64,000 bases of DNA from Gammaproteobacteria bacterium (lineage in GTDB: Bacteria; Pseudomonadota; Gammaproteobacteria; Ga0077536). Of the stretch, positions 28,330 to 37,477 are shown one piece after another; position 1 is the first letter of the stretch; each line of letters begins with the position of its first letter. The notes beneath the pieces are model-generated. The model was not told the DNA's origin. It saw only the letters and a list, made by a program, of their open reading frames with translations, and searched no databases. The DNA is taken from contig JAJFJQ010000046.1 in assembly GCA_021773835.1 (NCBI GenBank), forward strand, positions 85,501 through 149,500. The letters run 5' to 3'. Made by a program: the position numbers and the translations under genes.

Positions 28330-29283
28330 CTAGGCCACTCGCTCGCCTGCGGCTTGCAAATCGGCATGGTATGAAGATCGGACCAAGGGACCACTTGCGA
28401 CATTCGAAAAACCCAATTGACGAGCGAACTCTCCTAATTCATCAAATTCGTCCGGGGTAACATATCGTTCGACGGGAAGATGCGACCGACTCGGTTGCAG
28501 ATACTGCCCTAAGGTGAGCATTGCGCAGGAATGTGCCCGCAGATCTGACAATACCTGTTTAACTTCTTCGATTTCTTCGCCAAGACCGAGCATCAATCCC
28601 GATTTCGTCGGCACATCCGGTTGCTTCTCGGCAAAACGCTTGAGCAAATCAAGCGACCATTGATAGTCGGATCCCGGTCGCACCTGCTTATACAGTCGCG
28701 GCACGGTTTCAAGATTGTGATTAAAGATGTCCGGCGGTGAGATCAATAATTCACCAATCGCCTTGTCTAGTCGGCCGCGAAAATCTGGGACTAAGACTTC
28801 TATCTTTATCTGGGGCACGTACTCTCGAATAAGACGAATACAATCGGCGAAATGGCGCGCGCCACCGTCACGAAGATCGTCGCGGTCGACTGATGTAACC
28901 ACTACGTATTGCAGGTCCATCGCGCGTACTGCTTCGGCAAGATGCCTTGGTTCTTCAATGTCCAGGGGCTCCGGACGTCCATGTGCGACATCACAGAAAG
29001 GGCAACGCCGGGTGCACAGATCACCCATAATCATGAATGTCGCAGTGCCATGGGTAAAACATTCGCCCAAATTGGGACACGATGCTTCCTCGCATACGGT
29101 ATGCAGATTTTGTTCGCGCAGTAAGGCTTTGAGCTCCCGTACACGTGGACTGGTTGGAGCCTTGGCCCGGATCCACGACGGTTTGCGTGCTATCGGGCCC
29201 CGTGTCGGCTCTACTTTAATGGGAATGCGGGCAACCTTGTCGGCACCCCGCTCGACGCGTCCTACTTGTTTAGACTCGGTCAT
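28330..29283 (-). CDS. lipA: Lipoyl synthase
   Basis: 317 residues. The auxiliary cluster cysteines lie in [12 protein letters not shown], and the radical-SAM cluster in [10 protein letters not shown]. The conserved C-terminal RSSYHAD supplies the serine that ligates the auxiliary cluster. LipA inserts two sulphurs at C6 and C8 of octanoyl groups on the lipoyl domains of pyruvate and 2-oxoglutarate dehydrogenases and the glycine cleavage H protein. The start overlaps the end of lipB by 14 bases. Confidence 0.98.
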   Translation of the reverse strand: MTESKQVGRVERGADKVARIPIKVEPTRGPIARKPSWIRAKAPTSPRVRELKALLREQNLHTVCEEASCPNLGECFTHGTATFMIMGDLCTRRCPFCDVAHGRPEPLDIEEPRHLAEAVRAMDLQYVVVTSVDRDDLRDGGARHFADCIRLIREYVPQIKIEVLVPDFRGRLDKAIGELLISPPDIFNHNLETVPRLYKQVRPGSDYQWSLDLLKRFAEKQPDVPTKSGLMLGLGEEIEEVKQVLSDLRAHSCAMLTLGQYLQPSRSHLPVERYVTPDEFDELGEFARQLGFSNVASGPLVRSSYHADLQAAGERVA

Positions 29284-30016
29284 GACGTTGACTCATCCCT
29301 TGCGATATTGCGGCTGGCGCCGCACTTTTGTAATTACGCCGTTGCTCGTTCGTCTCATCGTTATTTGTGTGCTTGCGTTCAGGATATCGCACGTCCACGG
29401 TTTGATCCGGACCGTATAGAGAACTGACAAGTTTCGGCAGCAAATGTTCAGCGGCATGGCCACAATCGATGTCGATGCCAAAATCTTTCAGCTGGGTGAC
29501 TTCGAGCCCTTGATAACCACACGGGTCGATGCGAGTGAACGGCTCTAGGTCAAGATCGACATTTAAAGACAAGCCGTGATAACTCTGGCCTCGACGAATA
29601 CGTAGACCTAATGCCGCGATCTTTGCGTCGTGAACGTAAACGCCAGGTGCACCGGGGCGACGATCCGCGAGAAGACTAAGACTCGCCAGCATTTCAATGA
29701 TCCCTTGTTCGATACGGCGCACGAGTTCGCGCGGACCGACACCGAGCCGCTTAATGTCGATTAAGGTGTAGGCGATCAGCTGGCCAGGCCCGTGGTAGGT
29801 GACCTGTCCACCGCGATCGCTCTGAACGACGGGAATGTTACCGGTATTGTGCACGTGCACAGCACGCCCGCCCTGTCCTTGAGTGAACACCGGTTCATGC
29901 TCAAGAAACCAAATCTCGTCAACCGTATCGGGCCTGCGGCCGTCAACAAACGCCCGCATCTGCGAGAGCGCCCACGCGTAGTCCACAACGTCATAATGTC
30001 GAACAACGAGATTCAT
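29270..30016 (-). CDS. lipB: Octanoyltransferase LipB
   Basis: 248 residues. [30 protein letters not shown] (catalytic Lys) and [13 protein letters not shown] (catalytic Cys) identify LipB, which moves octanoate from acyl carrier protein to lipoate-dependent enzymes. A 30-residue polar C-terminal extension follows the core. Its ATG overlaps the ybeD stop (ATGA), and its end overlaps lipA, so the three genes are translationally coupled. Confidence 0.96.
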   Translation of the reverse strand: MNLVVRHYDVVDYAWALSQMRAFVDGRRPDTVDEIWFLEHEPVFTQGQGGRAVHVHNTGNIPVVQSDRGGQVTYHGPGQLIAYTLIDIKRLGVGPRELVRRIEQGIIEMLASLSLLADRRPGAPGVYVHDAKIAALGLRIRRGQSYHGLSLNVDLDLEPFTRIDPCGYQGLEVTQLKDFGIDIDCGHAAEHLLPKLVSSLYGPDQTVDVRYPERKHTNNDETNEQRRNYKSAAPAAISQGMSQRHDRV

Positions 30017-30288
30017 AGCACCATTAGTATCCGGTCATGGGCGCTAAGCTCGCGATATAGCTCGTCGAGCTGATGTTGACCCTGCGCCTCAAAAGTGACT
30101 GTAACTGAGACATATTTACCATTCCGGCTCGGCCGAATGGCGACCGCGCCCTCGTTGATATCGCCGATGTGGCGCATCACAATCTCAACGACCAACGCGT
30201 CAAAATTGTTCTCAGCGACCCCCATCACTTTTATCGGGAAATCACACGGAAACTCAAATCCTGTCTGGGTGTTGTCGTTGCTGCGCAA
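30013..30288 (-). CDS. ybeD: YbeD/DUF493 family small protein
   Basis: 91 residues with [25 protein letters not shown] and [33 protein letters not shown], the complete DUF493 pattern with a ferredoxin-like (ACT-like) fold. Its role is not established; it nearly always precedes lipB, as it does here by ATGA overlap. In related genomes dat lies directly upstream, but here more than 5 kb separate them. Confidence 0.93.
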   Translation of the reverse strand: MRSNDNTQTGFEFPCDFPIKVMGVAENNFDALVVEIVMRHIGDINEGAVAIRPSRNGKYVSVTVTFEAQGQHQLDELYRELSAHDRILMVL

Positions 30289-30654
30289 TATCGCTATTCC
30301 GTGTGGCCTTCAGTGCGTATCCAATTCTAGCGTCAAAAGGACCTCCAATTAAGGAATTTCACAATTCGCTCGCGACGTACGCCACATACGACGTTAGAAA
30401 TCATGCGGAATTAGTGTTCAACAAATTGGCGCGTCACGGTGCGATATACATCACTGTCGCCCTTCAAATGTTTCTGGCACCACGTCACCTGGACAATTTT
30501 ATTAATAAAGTGTGAATTGCGGCCGCTATACCTTTGGATCCGCGTCATGGCGCCTCGTTGTTGTTGTTATGACACGAAAAAGGCGGTCCATTAGGTGAAA
30601 ATCGTCTAGAATTGATCGTCATACAGACAATTAAATGAGAAGGGGGACGGCAGG
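30289..30654. other. Left edge of the insertion between ybeD and dat, no gene recognised
   Basis: 366 bases. The plus-strand frame at 30303-30515 shows no family resemblance or ribosome binding site. A TAGAAT box at 30607-30612 could serve the following 48-residue gene, though its -35 is weak. The ybeD-lipB-lipA promoter should also lie here. Confidence 0.55.
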
Positions 30655-30801
30655 ATGACAGATGCTCTGTTCGGCTTGTTTTATCTGGTCGCCATTGTTG
30701 TCGTGATACTACATTTCACTGGCTGGCTAGAAGAGCACAACATGGAGTGGCTGGTATTCGTAATGGCCGTATTGGTGTTTCCGGTCGTTATCTTCTTATA
30801 G
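30655..30801 (+). CDS. Small two-helix membrane protein, 48 residues
   Basis: ATG 30655 has a strong AGGGGGACGGCAGG ribosome binding region. The 48 codons encode two hydrophobic helices (LFGLFYLVAIVVVIL, then WLVFVMAVLVFPVVIF) joined by a short polar turn GWLEEHN. No family is recognised. Good ribosome binding site, clean two-helix hairpin and unbroken frame argue for a real gene. Position next to sixA and a cyclic-nucleotide-binding gene gives no clear function. Confidence 0.65.
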   Translation: MTDALFGLFYLVAIVVVILHFTGWLEEHNMEWLVFVMAVLVFPVVIFL

Positions 30802-30845
30802 GGCATTTCATCCCCGACAAACGGCCCTGATCCGAAACTCAAGCG

Positions 30846-31349
30846 TTAGTCGAGCAACTTCGGCCGCTGGTGGTATAGCGAGGTCCCACATCCTCGATCG
30901 AGCATCTCCTGATTCATATTGATGTCGAACGCGTAAACCGCAGCGGTTGGCATTAACTTAGAGAACTCGATCCGGCTCTCCAACCCGGGATCAAGAAAGG
31001 CGATCAAGGACTCAAGCCCAGGGTTGTGGCCAATCAGGACCCAGCAGTGGCTAGGCGGCCGACGCGCTACCTCGATTAATTCATTAAGATCAGCGAGATA
31101 GAGACTTGCTTCGTAAATAATCGGTATCCCGTCGAGTGCTTCGGCGACAATCTCAGCGGTCTCGGCGGCGCGTCGCGCCGGGGAAGCCTTAATGCAACTA
31201 GGCGTGATGTCGAGCTCGCGTAGATATCGTCCCATCCTCAACGCGTCGCTACGGCCTCTAGAATTGATCTGCCGCTCGAAGTCCGTCCCGTGCGTTGCCG
31301 TCCAATCCGATTTCGCGTGTCGCATAACAATCAGCCTCTGATCGCCCAT
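30846..31349 (-). CDS. sixA: Histidine phosphatase SixA-like
   Basis: 167 residues. LIVMRHAKSDW holds the RHG-type catalytic histidine, INSRGRSDALRMG the next conserved segment, SPARRAAETAE the phosphate-binding Arg, and GHNPGLESL the second histidine. SixA removes phosphate from histidine in phosphotransfer domains (ArcB or the nitrogen PTS in Escherichia coli). It is divergent from the 377-residue gene and belongs to the block inserted between ybeD and dat. Confidence 0.88.
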   Translation of the reverse strand: MGDQRLIVMRHAKSDWTATHGTDFERQINSRGRSDALRMGRYLRELDITPSCIKASPARRAAETAEIVAEALDGIPIIYEASLYLADLNELIEVARRPPSHCWVLIGHNPGLESLIAFLDPGLESRIEFSKLMPTAAVYAFDINMNQEMLDRGCGTSLYHQRPKLLD

Positions 31350-31395
31350 TTCTCCTCCCTAATGGTGAACTCTGTCGCAGCCTGACGACGCCAGC

Positions 31396-31424
31396 TTGTC
31401 GCAGCCACATTGTATGGCTATATA
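31396..31424 (+). promoter_or_regulatory. Candidate sigma-70 promoter for the 377-residue gene
   Basis: TTGTCG (31396-31401) and TATATA (31419-31424) are separated by 17 bases, a good fit to a sigma-70 promoter with four of six matches in each box. Transcription would begin near 31431, about 64 bases before the coding start. Confidence 0.45.
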
Positions 31425-31494
31425 TCGTATGGGTCCCACAATTCAGGTGAACCCCTAACCACAAATCAATGAAACTGGATTATTCGACGAAACG

Positions 31495-32628
31495 ATGATG
31501 CAAGCACTTGCCCTCGCCGAAAACTTGGAGGAACCCCAAGAGGCTGACCATGAAATAACGATCGATCTGGCGGTCCTTGCACAGGTAAGCCGCGGCGACC
31601 GTATCGAAGTCGAAAATCTTGCCGACCGTACGCTCGATTTATTTCAACGTACCCTGCGGATAGTCGATGAGCAATCCGACGAGGCCGTAGATAGGAATCT
31701 CAATCCACAGGACCCAAACCGATTCGTCCCAGAACACCGGGACCTCAGGCAACGTTTCTTATTTGCCGAGACCCTAGGCAGTTATTCAACGCTCCACGAC
31801 CTACTCGACGGCTACTCACCTGCCTACCGTCTGTCGATGGATTACGACGAAAAGGCTAGGATCGCACGATTAAATGACTTCGAAGTTCGCGCGCTAGAGG
31901 AATATCGCGATCAAATTCACGACGCCTTGCTGCATGCCAATGAGTATCTGCTTGCAAACGCCTCCGCAGGTTACACCTCCGAGGAGCTTCAGCAACTCAA
32001 TGAAATCTTGCTAGAGGCGCGGGCGCGCTTTGAATCCGTCAACGCGATTCTAGGAATGAATCTCATTTACGAAGTCGAGACCAGCGTGCGGGAGTTATAT
32101 GCATTCCAGGAAAAGATACGCACGGTTAAGCGCTCTATCGACGGTATCTTCCTAGTCGACAGTGAGGTCATGTTCATGCCCACTAACGACTTGGTGAGAA
32201 TCGTAAATAACCTATTTAAGGCGGTAGGTAATCCGTTCGTCGCCGAACACATCGATGGCATACTGTTGCTCGCTGCCCGTAACCTTCTGATCCAATCAGT
32301 TTCTTTCTATTCCTACTACGGGAAACAGCAAATTTACACGGTCTTCAAGAGAAACAACGCAACCGTCAACCGAAGCATGATTACGCACCATATCCGCAGT
32401 GAGATTAAGAAGCTGTTTCGTGCCTGCACGACCGAAAACCGACTCGTTTTAAAGCGCGTAATGAACGATGCGGAACGAGAATTTGAGATTTCGGTCGATT
32501 CCATCCGGGCCGAAGCAGAGCGCTCAGCCGTGGAGGTCGTGAATCAATTGATCCCGGAGCCGGTTGCTCCCCCTCCTCCCCCACAAAAATCGTTTATGCA
32601 GCGGATTTCCAACTGGTTGTTCCGCTAA
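31495..32628 (+). CDS. Unrecognised 377-residue alpha-helical protein, gene next to a cyclic-nucleotide receptor
   Basis: I do not recognise the family. The sequence is acidic at its start and almost wholly helical, with long charged heptad-like stretches (residues 120-215 and 290-350) and one more hydrophobic segment near 255-275 (HIDGILLLAARNLLIQSVSFYSYYG). The end is a proline run (EPVAPPPPPQ) followed by a short basic amphipathic tail FMQRISNWLFR, which could bind a membrane or partner. No signal peptide, no clear membrane span and no catalytic motif are seen. The next gene, 63 bases downstream on the same strand, encodes a double cyclic-nucleotide-binding protein, so a shared role is inferred. 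A CHAD domain was considered because sixA is adjacent, but its motifs are absent. Confidence 0.8.
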   Translation: MMQALALAENLEEPQEADHEITIDLAVLAQVSRGDRIEVENLADRTLDLFQRTLRIVDEQSDEAVDRNLNPQDPNRFVPEHRDLRQRFLFAETLGSYSTLHDLLDGYSPAYRLSMDYDEKARIARLNDFEVRALEEYRDQIHDALLHANEYLLANASAGYTSEELQQLNEILLEARARFESVNAILGMNLIYEVETSVRELYAFQEKIRTVKRSIDGIFLVDSEVMFMPTNDLVRIVNNLFKAVGNPFVAEHIDGILLLAARNLLIQSVSFYSYYGKQQIYTVFKRNNATVNRSMITHHIRSEIKKLFRACTTENRLVLKRVMNDAEREFEISVDSIRAEAERSAVEVVNQLIPEPVAPPPPPQKSFMQRISNWLFR

Positions 32629-32691
32629 CGCAATCTGCACTGTAAGATCCACCGTGAGGGAAACACAACGGATCGGTGGAGACGAACGGAC

Positions 32692-33564
32692 ATGCCAACA
32701 TTGCGTGCCAGTGTCGAGTTACTGCAACAGGTGCCCATCTTTGCGAGCTTGACGGAAGATGAGCTACGGCAAATTATCCAATCGCCCGATAACGGAATCG
32801 TCAATTTCAAACCACTCGAGACGATAATTTCGGAGGACGAATTCGGCGATTGTATGTACATCATCTTAGATGGTGCGGTGGATGTTCGGATCAAGGCTGT
32901 CGGGGGTCGAGAAATCACGATCGCGACATTAAAATCTGGTGAATTCTTCGGCGAGCAAGCGCTACTACCCGGGACAACCGGCAAACGAAATGCTGGTGTT
33001 CGAGCGCTGCAAAGCTGCCAGTTGTTTAAGATCACAAAAAAGGATGTCGCACTCGGGATAAGCCAAGACGAAGACTTGAGCGTCGCCCTAGATGATATCA
33101 ATTCCGCTCCGCCCGATGAGCGCGTGCGAATGCTTATCCGCAGCGTCCGATTGTTTCGTTCGTTATCGAAGAAAGACCTCGATAACATTGAATCTTGGAC
33201 CGAAGTCGTCAAATACGACGCCGGCGAAATTGTTGTGCGCGAAGCGGAAGAGGGCGACTATATGTACATCGTACTCGACGGCTCTGTAGAAGTGTTCGTG
33301 GTCGACGACGACGGTCAAATTGTAGTGTTGAGCGAGCTATTCAAAGGTAATTATTTTGGCGAACAAGCGCTGCTGCCTGAAAGCTCCGGTAAGCGAAACG
33401 CGAACGTGCGGGCCAATGGGCCTGCTGTTCTTGTGAAAGTCGCAAAGAAATACTTTCAACTCATCGTAAATCACGACAATAAATTGATGCTGGCATTAAA
33501 AGCAGTCGGCGAAGCGCAGAAAAGTAAAATTGTTAACGCAATCGGCCAGTCGTTCGATTGGTAA
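32692..33564 (+). CDS. Tandem cyclic-nucleotide-binding domain protein
   Basis: 290 residues made of two CNB domains (about 10-125 and 150-275), with no DNA-binding, kinase or channel domain. Each has a phosphate-binding cassette: FGEQALLPGTTGKRNA (Glu88, Arg99) and FGEQALLPESSGKRNA (Glu224, Arg235). The Glu and Arg that grip cAMP/cGMP in CRP and the PKA regulatory subunit are kept, but Asn follows Arg in both where Ala is usual. The layout recalls the regulatory subunit of protein kinase A. It is probably a cytosolic cyclic-nucleotide sensor acting through a partner protein, perhaps the product of the preceding gene. No cyclase is in the window. Confidence 0.88.
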   Translation: MPTLRASVELLQQVPIFASLTEDELRQIIQSPDNGIVNFKPLETIISEDEFGDCMYIILDGAVDVRIKAVGGREITIATLKSGEFFGEQALLPGTTGKRNAGVRALQSCQLFKITKKDVALGISQDEDLSVALDDINSAPPDERVRMLIRSVRLFRSLSKKDLDNIESWTEVVKYDAGEIVVREAEEGDYMYIVLDGSVEVFVVDDDGQIVVLSELFKGNYFGEQALLPESSGKRNANVRANGPAVLVKVAKKYFQLIVNHDNKLMLALKAVGEAQKSKIVNAIGQSFDW

Positions 33565-33659
33565 GCCGATATTCGGCTACCGATTGAATTCTAAGTAAGC
33601 AACCCTATTCCAACCAATGCGTCCGGTGGTGTGACCGCGAACGCACCGATCCTAGCTAA

Positions 33660-34574
33660 ATGCACGCCCTAGAAATTCGTAATCTCACAAAAACCTATGC
33701 GAGCGGTATTCGTGCACTTGATGGTATCGATCTTAACGTCGATCAAGGCGAATTCTTCGCGCTACTTGGCCCAAACGGGGCCGGAAAGTCCACCGCGATT
33801 GGAATAATCTCATCATTGATAAACAAGAGTTCCGGGCTCATTAAGGTCTTCGGAATCGATACTGACCATGACTTCGACCGCGCAAAGTCGTTGATTGGAT
33901 TGGTGCCGCAAGAACTGAATTTCTCACAGTTCGAGTCAGTGTCCGAAATTGTGCTCAATCAAGCAGGCTACTATGGGATACCTCGCCGGAGCGCCCGCGC
34001 CAATACTGAAAGATTCCTCCGTCAATTGGGACTTTGGGATCGCAGAAATCAACGTTCACGAGATCTATCCGGCGGAATGAAGCGCAGACTGATGATTGCG
34101 CGCGCTTTGGTACACGAGCCGAAACTGCTTATTCTTGATGAACCAACCGCCGGGGTAGACATCGAGCTGCGGCGATCGATGTGGGATTTCTTGCGCGATC
34201 TGAATGCTGCCGGGACAACGATTATTCTAACAACTCACTATTTGGAAGAGGCAGAACACTTATGCCGCAATATCGCGATCATCAACAGAGGCCAAATAAT
34301 AGAAAACACTTCGATGAAGCGCTTGCTAACACAATTGCATGCCGAAATATTTGTGCTGGATCTGTCAGCGCCAATTAGTGCGGCACCCGAAGGAAGTGAT
34401 TTCGACTTCCGTCTGAAGGACGATACAACACTGGAAGTGGTGGTTTATTTGGGTCAAACCATCAACGATGTATTCGAATTTTTATCCGGTAAATCTATCC
34501 AGGTGACGAGTATGCGAGGAAAATCAAATCGCCTTGAGGAGCTTTTCGTTAATTTGATCCAAGAAGATGAATAG
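33660..34574 (+). CDS. ABC transporter ATP-binding protein, YadG-like
   Basis: 304 residues. Walker A GPNGAGKST, Q-loop VPQELNF, signature LSGGMKRR, Walker B LLILDEP and switch TTHYLEEAE are all intact, followed by about 80 residues of C-terminal domain. The order and length match YadG-type ATPases that pair with one ABC-2 permease. It overlaps the permease gene by 8 bases, so the two form one unit. The exported substrate is unknown. Confidence 0.93.
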   Translation: MHALEIRNLTKTYASGIRALDGIDLNVDQGEFFALLGPNGAGKSTAIGIISSLINKSSGLIKVFGIDTDHDFDRAKSLIGLVPQELNFSQFESVSEIVLNQAGYYGIPRRSARANTERFLRQLGLWDRRNQRSRDLSGGMKRRLMIARALVHEPKLLILDEPTAGVDIELRRSMWDFLRDLNAAGTTIILTTHYLEEAEHLCRNIAIINRGQIIENTSMKRLLTQLHAEIFVLDLSAPISAAPEGSDFDFRLKDDTTLEVVVYLGQTINDVFEFLSGKSIQVTSMRGKSNRLEELFVNLIQEDE

Positions 34575-35376
34575 CACCACAACTTTTGAAGTGGACATGA
34601 AAAGCCGATGGCAACGTAACAGGATTGCGTTTCAAACAATCTTTTCCAAGGAGCTCGCGCGGTTTCTGCGCATATGGATGCAGACGATCCTACCGTCAGC
34701 CATAACGATGGCTTTATATTTTGTGATATTTGGGAATTTAATTGGTTCTCGGATCGGCTCTATGGGCGGCTTCAGCTACATTCAATACATCGCCCCCGGC
34801 ATCATCATGATGGCTGTTATTACGAACTCGTATTCGAACGTGGTCTCTTCTTTTTTTGGCGCGAAATTCCAACGCCATATCGAAGAAATCCTGGTCTCGC
34901 CAGTCCCGCACGTTTTGATTGTCGCCGGCTACGTCGCAGGCGGTGTCGCTCGCGGCGTGATCGTCGCATTTGTCGTACTAATGGTCGCGCTGTTGTTTAC
35001 AGAAATTCAGATTTATTCGTATGCAATAACGCTAGCAGTCGTAGTCTTAACGGCTACATTATTTTCGATTGGTGGGTTAATCAATGCGATATACGCGAAG
35101 AAATTTGACGATATATCGATCGTGCCAACATTTGTTCTGACGCCGCTGACCTATCTAGGCGGTGTATTCTATTCAATTGATTTATTACCAGACTTTTGGC
35201 GCACCTTGTCGTTGGCAAATCCAGTGCTGTATATGGTCAACGCATTTCGATATGGAATACTAGGTGTAAGCGATATCGGCCTTGGAACTGCCTTTTTAGT
35301 GATCATCGTATTCACCAGTGGCTTGTTCTACTTTAGCCTGTCGCTACTTCGCCGCGGGGTCGGTATCCGAAGCTAG
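34567..35376 (+). CDS. ABC-2 type permease, YadH-like
   Basis: 269 residues with an N-terminal cytoplasmic helix (FQTIFSKELARFLRIW) and six membrane segments. YIAPGIIMMAVITNSYSN, RHIEEILVSPVPH and LTYLGGVFYSIDLLPDFWR are signature stretches of ABC-2 permeases. Together with the preceding ATPase it would form a homodimeric exporter. The stop is 9 bases from the convergent dat stop, marking the right edge of the inserted block. Confidence 0.92.
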   Translation: MNSTTTFEVDMKSRWQRNRIAFQTIFSKELARFLRIWMQTILPSAITMALYFVIFGNLIGSRIGSMGGFSYIQYIAPGIIMMAVITNSYSNVVSSFFGAKFQRHIEEILVSPVPHVLIVAGYVAGGVARGVIVAFVVLMVALLFTEIQIYSYAITLAVVVLTATLFSIGGLINAIYAKKFDDISIVPTFVLTPLTYLGGVFYSIDLLPDFWRTLSLANPVLYMVNAFRYGILGVSDIGLGTAFLVIIVFTSGLFYFSLSLLRRGVGIRS

Positions 35377-35385
35377 GACTCGTGA

Positions 35386-36240
35386 TTATTCGGTTTTGCC
35401 CCCGACGCTTTCTCGATAAATCTGATAAACCGATTTTACGCGCTGAAAAAGCGGGCCGATTGAGCCATCCCCAACCTGCTTTTCGTCGATTTTTATTACT
35501 GGGACGAGTTCTCTACTTGAACTTGTCAACCAAACTTCGTCGGCGTCCATCAATTCGTGGAGCGAAATTGATTCTTCGCGCGCCGATGGATCTGTGCCAT
35601 CGAGTAACTCGACGATCAAGTTTCGTGTAACCCCGGACAGGATTTCGGACGTCAACGGGGGTGTCTTGACTACCCCAGACTTCGCAATGAAGACATTGCA
35701 AGCTGCGGCTTCGGTGACAAAGCCATCTCTTATATAGATTGCTTCTTGCGATCCGAGGCTAGCTGCATGTGCCCGAGCCATGACATTGGCGATAAGCGAC
35801 GTCGTTTTGATATCACATCGATGCCAACGAAAGTCCTCGATCGTGACCGCCGTGATGGGCTCTACGTCGTGCGACCGCTTCAGCGGCGAAGACATTAAAA
35901 ATACCGTCGGTTCAACGGCCGAATTCAGCACATGGTCTCGGGGCGCGACACCGCGTGACACCTGAATATAGATTGTTTGGTCGCCTTCGCCGTGCAGCCC
36001 GATCAACTCTTCTACGATCGACGTCCAACGGTGCGTGGGTAAGGGATCGACAATCGAAACGGCTGCAAGACTGGCGCGGAGCCGCTGAAGATGCTCGAGT
36101 AGTCGAAATGCGCCACCGCCGAACACCGGGATGACTTCATAGACCGCATCACCAAAAATAAACCCTCGATCCAATACCGAGACCTTCGCTTCGCGAAGCG
36201 GTAAGAAGCGACCATTGAGGTAGCAGATTGAATCCGTCAT
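35386..36240 (-). CDS. dat: D-amino-acid transaminase-like class IV aminotransferase
   Basis: 284 residues. YLNGRFLPLREAKVSVLDRGFIFGDAVYEVIPVF is the D-alanine/branched-chain aminotransferase start, CDIKTTSLIANVMA carries the PLP lysine, and AAACNVFI and ILSGVTRNLI are later PLP contacts. It would exchange amino groups between D-alanine and D-glutamate, feeding peptidoglycan precursors. It follows dacC by 21 bases, matching the dacA-dat pairing common in gammaproteobacteria. Substrate preference among class IV enzymes is not proved by the sequence. Confidence 0.88.
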   Translation of the reverse strand: MTDSICYLNGRFLPLREAKVSVLDRGFIFGDAVYEVIPVFGGGAFRLLEHLQRLRASLAAVSIVDPLPTHRWTSIVEELIGLHGEGDQTIYIQVSRGVAPRDHVLNSAVEPTVFLMSSPLKRSHDVEPITAVTIEDFRWHRCDIKTTSLIANVMARAHAASLGSQEAIYIRDGFVTEAAACNVFIAKSGVVKTPPLTSEILSGVTRNLIVELLDGTDPSAREESISLHELMDADEVWLTSSSRELVPVIKIDEKQVGDGSIGPLFQRVKSVYQIYRESVGGKTE

Positions 36241-36261
36241 GAGGCGACATGCAATTTCAAA

Positions 36262-37398
36262 TCACTCAAGGCGCATCATGACTTCATCGAGTGCTCGAGA
36301 GAATATGGACCCTTTTCCTACTGCCTCGTTCGCAATAAGCGGCGCCACAGCGACAACTTGTTCTTCAAGTTTTAAATGTAAGCTTCCAACCGATTGCCCT
36401 AACTCAACGGGGGCTTTTACGGATTCAGAAATCTCGGCGGCCGCCTCAACATCGTCGTATCTACCCCGTGGTATAGCAACGAATAGATCTGAAGCGACGC
36501 CAAGCTGCACCTCGCTGGCCTTACCCTTCCAAACCTTTGCGCTAGCGACTACATCTCCGACGCCGTATATCTTGCGCGATTCGAAAAATCTAAATCCATA
36601 ATTTAGTAACGCTTGACTTGCCTCGGTTCGTTCTAAATCCGATTTACCGCCCATCACGGCTGCTACCAATCGCATGTCACCACGTAGCGCCGACGACACA
36701 AGGCAATATCCGGCGGCCTCCGTATGACCGGTTTTAACCCCATCGACGGACGAGTCGCGACTTAGCAATCTATTGCGGTTGTGCTGACGGATCCCCGCAT
36801 AGGTGTATTCAGTCTCGGAAAATCGCGCGTAGATTTCGGGGAAATCGCGTATGAATGCCGTTGTCAGCAACGCTAAATCGTGCGCGGTTGAGTAGGTGTT
36901 TGGATCTGGTAGGCCAGTACTATTAGCGAAGCTTGAATTTTCCATTCCCAGTCGCGCCGCTTGTTGATTCATGACAGCCGCGAAAACGTCTTCGGATCCT
37001 GAGATGTACTCTGCGAGCGCCACACTTGCATCATTGCCGGATTGAATAATGATGCCTTGCAATAGCTCATCCACGGACACCTGTTTGTTCACCTCAATGA
37101 ACATTCGCGATCCGTCCATCCGCCAAGCCTTTTCGCTAACCGTCGTCACGTCGTCGAGCGCGATCGCACCGGATGTTAGTGCGTCGGCCGCAACGTAAGA
37201 TGTCATGATTTTGGTCAAGCTCGCGGGATCTGCGCTGTCGTGCGCGTTGTGCTCAGCCAATACCGTACCGCTATTAAAATCGACCAGAATGTAAGAGGCG
37301 ACATCTAGTTTAGGGGCTGCCGGTACGCCTGGCATGGGGTCGGCGGCGATCGCACCCGGCCCAACCAGAAGTGAAATAACGGCGATTACGCGCAACAT
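36262..37398 (-). CDS. dacC: D-alanyl-D-alanine carboxypeptidase (PBP5/6 family)
   Basis: 378 residues from ATG 37398, which opens a signal peptide (LRVIAVISLLVGPGAIAAD). The three penicilloyl-serine motifs are present: SLTK (Ser60, Lys63), SGN in IQSGNDASVA, and KTG in VDGVKTGHTE. A C-terminal beta domain ends in an amphipathic helix (FSRALDEVMMRLE), the usual membrane anchor. The enzyme trims the terminal D-Ala of pentapeptides in the periplasm. The symbol dacC is chosen loosely; dacA would be equally fair. Confidence 0.94.
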   Translation of the reverse strand: MLRVIAVISLLVGPGAIAADPMPGVPAAPKLDVASYILVDFNSGTVLAEHNAHDSADPASLTKIMTSYVAADALTSGAIALDDVTTVSEKAWRMDGSRMFIEVNKQVSVDELLQGIIIQSGNDASVALAEYISGSEDVFAAVMNQQAARLGMENSSFANSTGLPDPNTYSTAHDLALLTTAFIRDFPEIYARFSETEYTYAGIRQHNRNRLLSRDSSVDGVKTGHTEAAGYCLVSSALRGDMRLVAAVMGGKSDLERTEASQALLNYGFRFFESRKIYGVGDVVASAKVWKGKASEVQLGVASDLFVAIPRGRYDDVEAAAEISESVKAPVELGQSVGSLHLKLEEQVVAVAPLIANEAVGKGSIFSRALDEVMMRLE

Positions 37399-37477
37399 GC
37401 CGCCAGCTCGATCGCGAAACTTTACGATATCGAAAAAATTTATACTACGGTTAGAAACGCGAGCGACTCGCGTCCTA

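Noticed and set aside
30303..30515. 70-residue plus-strand frame after ybeD
   Set aside because: No ribosome binding site or family pattern; likely chance frame.
31495..32628. CHAD domain for the 377-residue protein
   Set aside because: sixA and CHAD genes are often neighbours, but the conserved histidines and the R-x-x-R-x-L/LG-x-x-R-D patterns of CHAD are missing.
33564..33578. AGCCGA-TAT-TCGGCT hairpin as a terminator after the cyclic-nucleotide receptor
   Set aside because: Only six base pairs and no T-run; too weak to call.
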